A stretch of DNA of 53,861 bases. Origin: an uncultured beta proteobacterium. GTDB taxonomy: Bacteria; Pseudomonadota; Gammaproteobacteria; Burkholderiales; Burkholderiaceae_C. How positions within the stretch are numbered: the first letter of the stretch is position 1; every line of letters starts with the position of its first letter. Positions 50,676 to 53,861 of this stretch are shown here, in pieces. The notes under the pieces were generated by a model. That model had not been told where the DNA came from. It ran no database searches and saw only the letters and a list, made by a program, of their open reading frames with translations. The stretch lies in NCBI GenBank assembly GCA_903828665.1, contig CAIKMZ010000157.1, positions 1 through 53,861 on the forward strand, given 5' to 3'. The position numbers were made by a program, and so were the translations under genes.

Positions 50676-52655
50676 CTACTGCTGCGTAGGCGACACAATG
50701 TTGAAGCGCTTCATCTGGCGGTAGACGGTGGCGCGGCAAATGCCGAGTTCGCTGGCAACTGCGGTCACGTTCCAGTGCCGCCTGCGTAGGGCCACCAGCA
50801 GCGTTTGCGCTTGCAGCAGACCAGACGAAAGTTCTGACTGCAGCAGGGTCGTGACCGGGAGCGCTGGCGGGGTCGCATCGGTGATGATTTCTTCCTCGCC
50901 GTACAGTTCACCTGGCAGATGCGCCGGCTCTATGTAGCCGTTGTCACAGATCGCCAGCGCAAAGCGGATGACATTGCGTAGCTGGCGGATGTTGCCCGGC
51001 CAGGCGAAGTTCAGCAGCAATTCGAGCGCAGAGGCGGAAATCGCGGCGTCGAGCCCGAGTTGCCCGCCCTCCTGCTGAAGCACGCGCTCAATTACAAACA
51101 GCTTGTCGCTGCGTAGCCGCAGCGGAGGCAGGTGCAGCGTGGCGCCGCACAGTCGGTAGTAAAGGTCTTCGCGAAACACTCCATCGGCAATCAGTCGGCG
51201 CAGGTCGCGGTGCGAGGCCGCCACGACGGTCAGGTCCACCGGCACCGGCAGCTCGGCGCCGAGCGGCATGATCTCGCCTTCCGACAGGACACGCAGCAGG
51301 CGCGTCTGCAAGTGCTTCGGCATATCGCCGATTTCATCGAGAAACAGCGTGCCGCCGCTGGACTGCAGGATCAGTCCGCGCGAACCCTTGCTGCGCGCGC
51401 CAGTGAAGCTGCCGGCAACGTAGCCAAACAGTTCGCTCTCGATCAGCGACTCGGCGATCGACGCGCAGTTGACCGCGACAAAGGACTTGCGGCTACGCCG
51501 GCTTGATTCATGCAGCGCCCGCGCAATCAGTTCCTTGCCAGTTCCCGTTTCGCCATGCAGCAGGATGTTGACCTTCCTGTTGACTAGGCGCTTGGCTTGA
51601 TCGAGCAAACGCAGCATCTGCTTGTCATCGCCGCTGAGGCGATCCAACGCCGGGCACACGAGCGGCGCCGCTGCCTGTTCGGCTGGCGGCGCCAGCCGGG
51701 TCGGCGTCTGTCGCGGCGGTGTCGCCATTGCATAGAAAAGCTCGTGACGTCGAGTGCTGAGCACCGTACGGTCGCTCGTCATGCCGGCGCGCGCCACGTG
51801 CCAGATGTCGTCCATCGTGACCTTGAAGACCTCAGTTAACAGATGACCCAACGCCGGGTGTGCTGATCCGTCTTCGTTGATCACCACCAGCAACTGGCGC
51901 GCGCCGCTGTTGGCACCAACGATCCGGCCGTCGGCGTCAAACGCCAGCATGCATTCACCGCTGACGTCGACCAACGCCCAGTCGACGCCAAGTCGCAGAA
52001 TCCACTGGTCACTGAAGTGGCGAATGAAATTGGCATCCTCAACCATCTTGGCGAACATAACCGTCATGTGGCGCGCCAGGTGCTGGCTCGGTTTTTCCGA
52101 GGGCGAGGTCAGCGCCGAAATATCGAGCACGCCGATAAAATCGCCGTTCGGGTCGAACAGTGGCGCGGTGGTGCAGGTCAGGCCTATATGGGTTGCGTCA
52201 AAATGGTCGCCCTGGTGGCAGGTCAGGGGCGTGCGTTCGACAATGCAGGTTCCGACGCCGCAGGTGCCGGCGTGCGACTCGTTCCAATCGGCTCCGAGAC
52301 ACAGTCCGGAGCGCTTGAGTTCGCGGTCCCACTGGTCGTTGCCGATGTAATCGACAGTGACGCCTTGCGCGTCGGTCAGCAGCAGTACATAGCCCAGCGG
52401 CGAAACGCGCTTGTACAACTGCTCCATGCCGGCACGCGCCACTCGCAGAAAGGATTCGATCTGCTCCTGGTGTTCGCGCAGTTGCCAATGCTCAATGACG
52501 CGTGCCGGCTGGGCCCGCGTCGGGTCCAGACCGTGGTCGGTGACGCAGCGCGTCCAGGACCGGGTGATCAGGTCGTCGTCGGCAAACGTGCCACCCAGGC
52601 GCTTCGAGGTGCGAGCGATCACCTCGTCGATATGACTGGCTGAAGAAGCTTTCAT
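50676..52655 (-). CDS. acoR: Sigma-54-dependent acetoin operon activator AcoR
   Basis: A 659-residue enhancer-binding protein. The N-terminal part (about 75-200) has a GAF-like sensor (MEQLYKRVSPLGYVLLLTDAQG, HAGTCGVGTCIVE), followed by a PAS-like region. The AAA+ domain has Walker A GETGTGKELIAR at about 364, the sigma-54-contact loop GSFTGARS (a variant of GAFTGA), and Walker B ILQSSGGTLFLDEIGD. A Fis-type HTH (WNVTAVASELGICRATVYRQMKRF) ends the protein. I chose the ATG at 52655; the open frame runs on to 52787. It faces acoXABC and should bind the dyads at 45162-45225. The effector is presumably acetoin or a related diketone. Confidence 0.93.
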   Translation of the reverse strand: MKASSASHIDEVIARTSKRLGGTFADDDLITRSWTRCVTDHGLDPTRAQPARVIEHWQLREHQEQIESFLRVARAGMEQLYKRVSPLGYVLLLTDAQGVTVDYIGNDQWDRELKRSGLCLGADWNESHAGTCGVGTCIVERTPLTCHQGDHFDATHIGLTCTTAPLFDPNGDFIGVLDISALTSPSEKPSQHLARHMTVMFAKMVEDANFIRHFSDQWILRLGVDWALVDVSGECMLAFDADGRIVGANSGARQLLVVINEDGSAHPALGHLLTEVFKVTMDDIWHVARAGMTSDRTVLSTRRHELFYAMATPPRQTPTRLAPPAEQAAAPLVCPALDRLSGDDKQMLRLLDQAKRLVNRKVNILLHGETGTGKELIARALHESSRRSRKSFVAVNCASIAESLIESELFGYVAGSFTGARSKGSRGLILQSSGGTLFLDEIGDMPKHLQTRLLRVLSEGEIMPLGAELPVPVDLTVVAASHRDLRRLIADGVFREDLYYRLCGATLHLPPLRLRSDKLFVIERVLQQEGGQLGLDAAISASALELLLNFAWPGNIRQLRNVIRFALAICDNGYIEPAHLPGELYGEEEIITDATPPALPVTTLLQSELSSGLLQAQTLLVALRRRHWNVTAVASELGICRATVYRQMKRFNIVSPTQQ

Positions 52656-53041
52656 TTGTCTCGTCTCGATGGGCCGGATTTTGTTGTTAATCCTGTAGGA
52701 CGAACTCTTGTTGGCTCTTGCGCTCTTATGAGCTCTCGCAGCGATGCCAACAAAACGTCGACGGATGACTGTAGCATCTATCGACACTGAAGGGAATTAA
52801 CTTTCATTGCATTCTGTAACTCTGCACCAGTCGAGAAGCACGGGATTGGCGATACATTGTTCAACCGTTCAAACGCTGTTCCAACGCCACACTGCCGGGT
52901 GTCATCGGTCTTGGATGAAGCGAGGGTTTCCCCGCTGATCAACGGCTGATCAGAAGTGTGACACTGGCCATTGCGTACTTGAAATGTCTGTTCTTCGTAC
53001 CCTTGGCTTCCGACAGTCCCCCTGCGTCCCTGTTTCACTCC
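52656..53041. other. acoR leader and spacer before the NUDIX gene
   Basis: The region holds the nested inverted repeat described below, a direct repeat GCTGATCA twice (52934-52941, 52945-52952), and the palindrome AGTGTGACACT nearby. No gene or clear -35/-10 pair was found. The NUDIX frame stays open back to 52958, so some of it could be coding. Confidence 0.5.
52708..52753 (-). promoter_or_regulatory. Nested inverted repeat in the acoR leader
   Basis: TTGTTGGC (52708-52715) pairs exactly with GCCAACAA (52746-52753), and inside it TGCG pairs with CGCA around a CTCTTATGAGCTCT core. It lies 53-98 bases before the acoR start, so it could be an operator for autoregulation or an mRNA hairpin. It shares no clear motif with the aco upstream dyads. 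Confidence 0.45.
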
Positions 53042-53533
53042 ATGGCCATCATTGAATCTGCGCGCGCATTGCTGCTAGATCCGCAAGACCGCGTTCTGCT
53101 GATGAAACTGGCGTCGGGGCGCGTGACGCTGGGGCCAACAGCATCGCGGCAAACGTTCTGGCTGACGCCTGGCGGATCCCTGCATCCGGGGGAATCTTTC
53201 GAGGACGCGCTGATGCGCGAGATCCTTGAGGAGACTGGCTTGCGCCTGAACCATCCAGGCCACTGGATCTGGACTTCGCCCAAGCGCATCCTGCGGGATG
53301 GTCTGCCAGTCGACACGATGGCGCGTGTCTACATTCAGCGTGTGCCGTCATTCGAGCCGATGCCGACGGCGCTCACACCGCAAGAGCGAGAAACTTTTTG
53401 TGAACTGCGTTGGTGGAGCATCGACGAAATCGCCGCCGCCAGAGAAATCTTCGTCCCGCGCCAGCTCGCATTGCTGCTGAAACCGCTGATTACCAATGGA
53501 TGGCCGGCCGATCCGGTTGAGATCGTGCCATAG
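53042..53533 (+). CDS. NUDIX hydrolase
   Basis: A 163-residue protein with a complete NUDIX box, GGSLHPGESFEDALMREILEETGL-type sequence at about 45-68, matching G-x5-E-x7-RE-U-x-EE-x-G-U with all metal-binding glutamates. NUDIX enzymes cleave nucleoside diphosphates linked to another group; the substrate cannot be told here. I chose the ATG at 53042, which starts directly at the conserved strand MAIIESARALLLD; an upstream ATG at 52958 would add 28 residues. It lies downstream of the acoR promoter region on the opposite strand. Confidence 0.9.
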   Translation: MAIIESARALLLDPQDRVLLMKLASGRVTLGPTASRQTFWLTPGGSLHPGESFEDALMREILEETGLRLNHPGHWIWTSPKRILRDGLPVDTMARVYIQRVPSFEPMPTALTPQERETFCELRWWSIDEIAAAREIFVPRQLALLLKPLITNGWPADPVEIVP

Positions 53534-53540
53534 ATCCGAT

Positions 53541-53823
53541 CCGCGAACAGGCTTACTAAAGACGCTGTTGGAATCAGCACTGCCAACAAACGGGTGGATT
53601 TCAGGAAACAACAGCGCCTTTTTTTTGGTTGGACTCAACCTCGCGAATTCTCGGAACTGAAGTCCTGTGAGCGTGGGCGAGATAGCTCACCGCATACAGA
53701 TGATCGCTTCCCACTGTTGGAAGCACCAGTGAACGTCAGCTTCCTACTTTTGTCGATGGCCGTTTTGGGCACTTATGGATAGCTATTCATAATGCAGAGC
53801 GTCTTTAGCCTGGCGGTCGCGGG
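53541..53823. repeat. Imperfect terminal-inverted-repeat pair, possible MITE or IS remnant
   Basis: Three blocks near 53541-53566 recur inverted near 53799-53823 in matching order: CCGCGA, CAGGC and TAAAGACGCT, separated by short unequal gaps. Together they give 21 paired bases flanking about 230 bases that encode no recognisable protein. The layout resembles a small non-autonomous mobile element or the trimmed ends of an insertion sequence. No target duplication was found. The remainder of 53534-53861 shows no gene. Confidence 0.4.
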
Positions 53824-53861
53824 CTAAAAAGCTGAAGCAAAGCTGGGCGACCGTTCCGCGA

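Noticed and set aside
1-53861. CRISPR arrays, tRNA or rRNA genes, and intact insertion sequences
   Set aside because: No regularly spaced repeats, tRNA-like cloverleaf arms, rRNA cores or transposase motifs were recognised on either strand by reading.

Overview
The window is about 54 kb of GC-rich chromosomal DNA from a betaproteobacterium, most likely a member of Burkholderiales. This is inferred from the gene neighbourhoods (argS-SPOR-dsbA, lptA-lptB-rpoN, apaG-gcr-thiL-pgpA-pncC), a gspGHIJKLMNDEF run with gspC inverted beside it, and a GC-rich spacer repeat of a kind I associate with Comamonadaceae. No tRNA, rRNA, CRISPR array, integrase or intact transposase was seen.

Positions 1-18,400 are mostly housekeeping: the 3' part of argS, a SPOR-domain protein, dsbA, lptA-lptB, rpoN, a THUMP RNA methyltransferase, a PIN-domain protein overlapping a SEC-C protein, a LysR/SDR/exported nitroreductase group, and a reverse-strand operon apaG-gcr-thiL-pgpA-pncC. 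The gcr reading frame carries two compensating frameshifts. Then come rpe and a hydroxypyruvate isomerase. Positions 17,847-28,839 hold a nearly complete type II secretion system: gspC on the minus strand and eleven plus-strand genes G to F.

Positions 29,083-38,865 hold an accessory electron-transfer module. A reverse-strand run of eight genes encodes a membrane-anchored CBS protein, a Tat-exported four-cluster ferredoxin, a NrfD-type quinone-interacting membrane subunit, a tetraheme cytochrome c, an unrecognised 113-residue protein, a stomatin-like protein, a small cytochrome c and a second CBS protein, and ends at a clear intrinsic terminator. Divergent from it lie a NarX/NarL-like two-component system and a diheme cytochrome c. 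No catalytic molybdopterin subunit is present, so the substrate is unknown.

Positions 38,939-44,579 hold a compact reverse-strand module with a recognisable promoter. Its genes encode a 477-residue helical-repeat-like protein, an FGE/SUMF1-fold protein without the catalytic cysteines, an Hsp70-like ATPase and a Ycf46-like AAA+ ATPase. I did not recognise this combination as a described system, and it is the strongest candidate here for something new.

Positions 45,162-52,655 hold an acetoin catabolism locus: upstream palindromes, a textbook sigma-54 promoter, acoX-acoA-acoB-acoC, a lipoate-ligase-like gene, a thiamine-binding-protein gene and the convergent activator acoR. The sigma factor it needs, RpoN, is also encoded in the window. 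The end holds a NUDIX hydrolase and an imperfect inverted-repeat pair that could bound a small mobile-element remnant.
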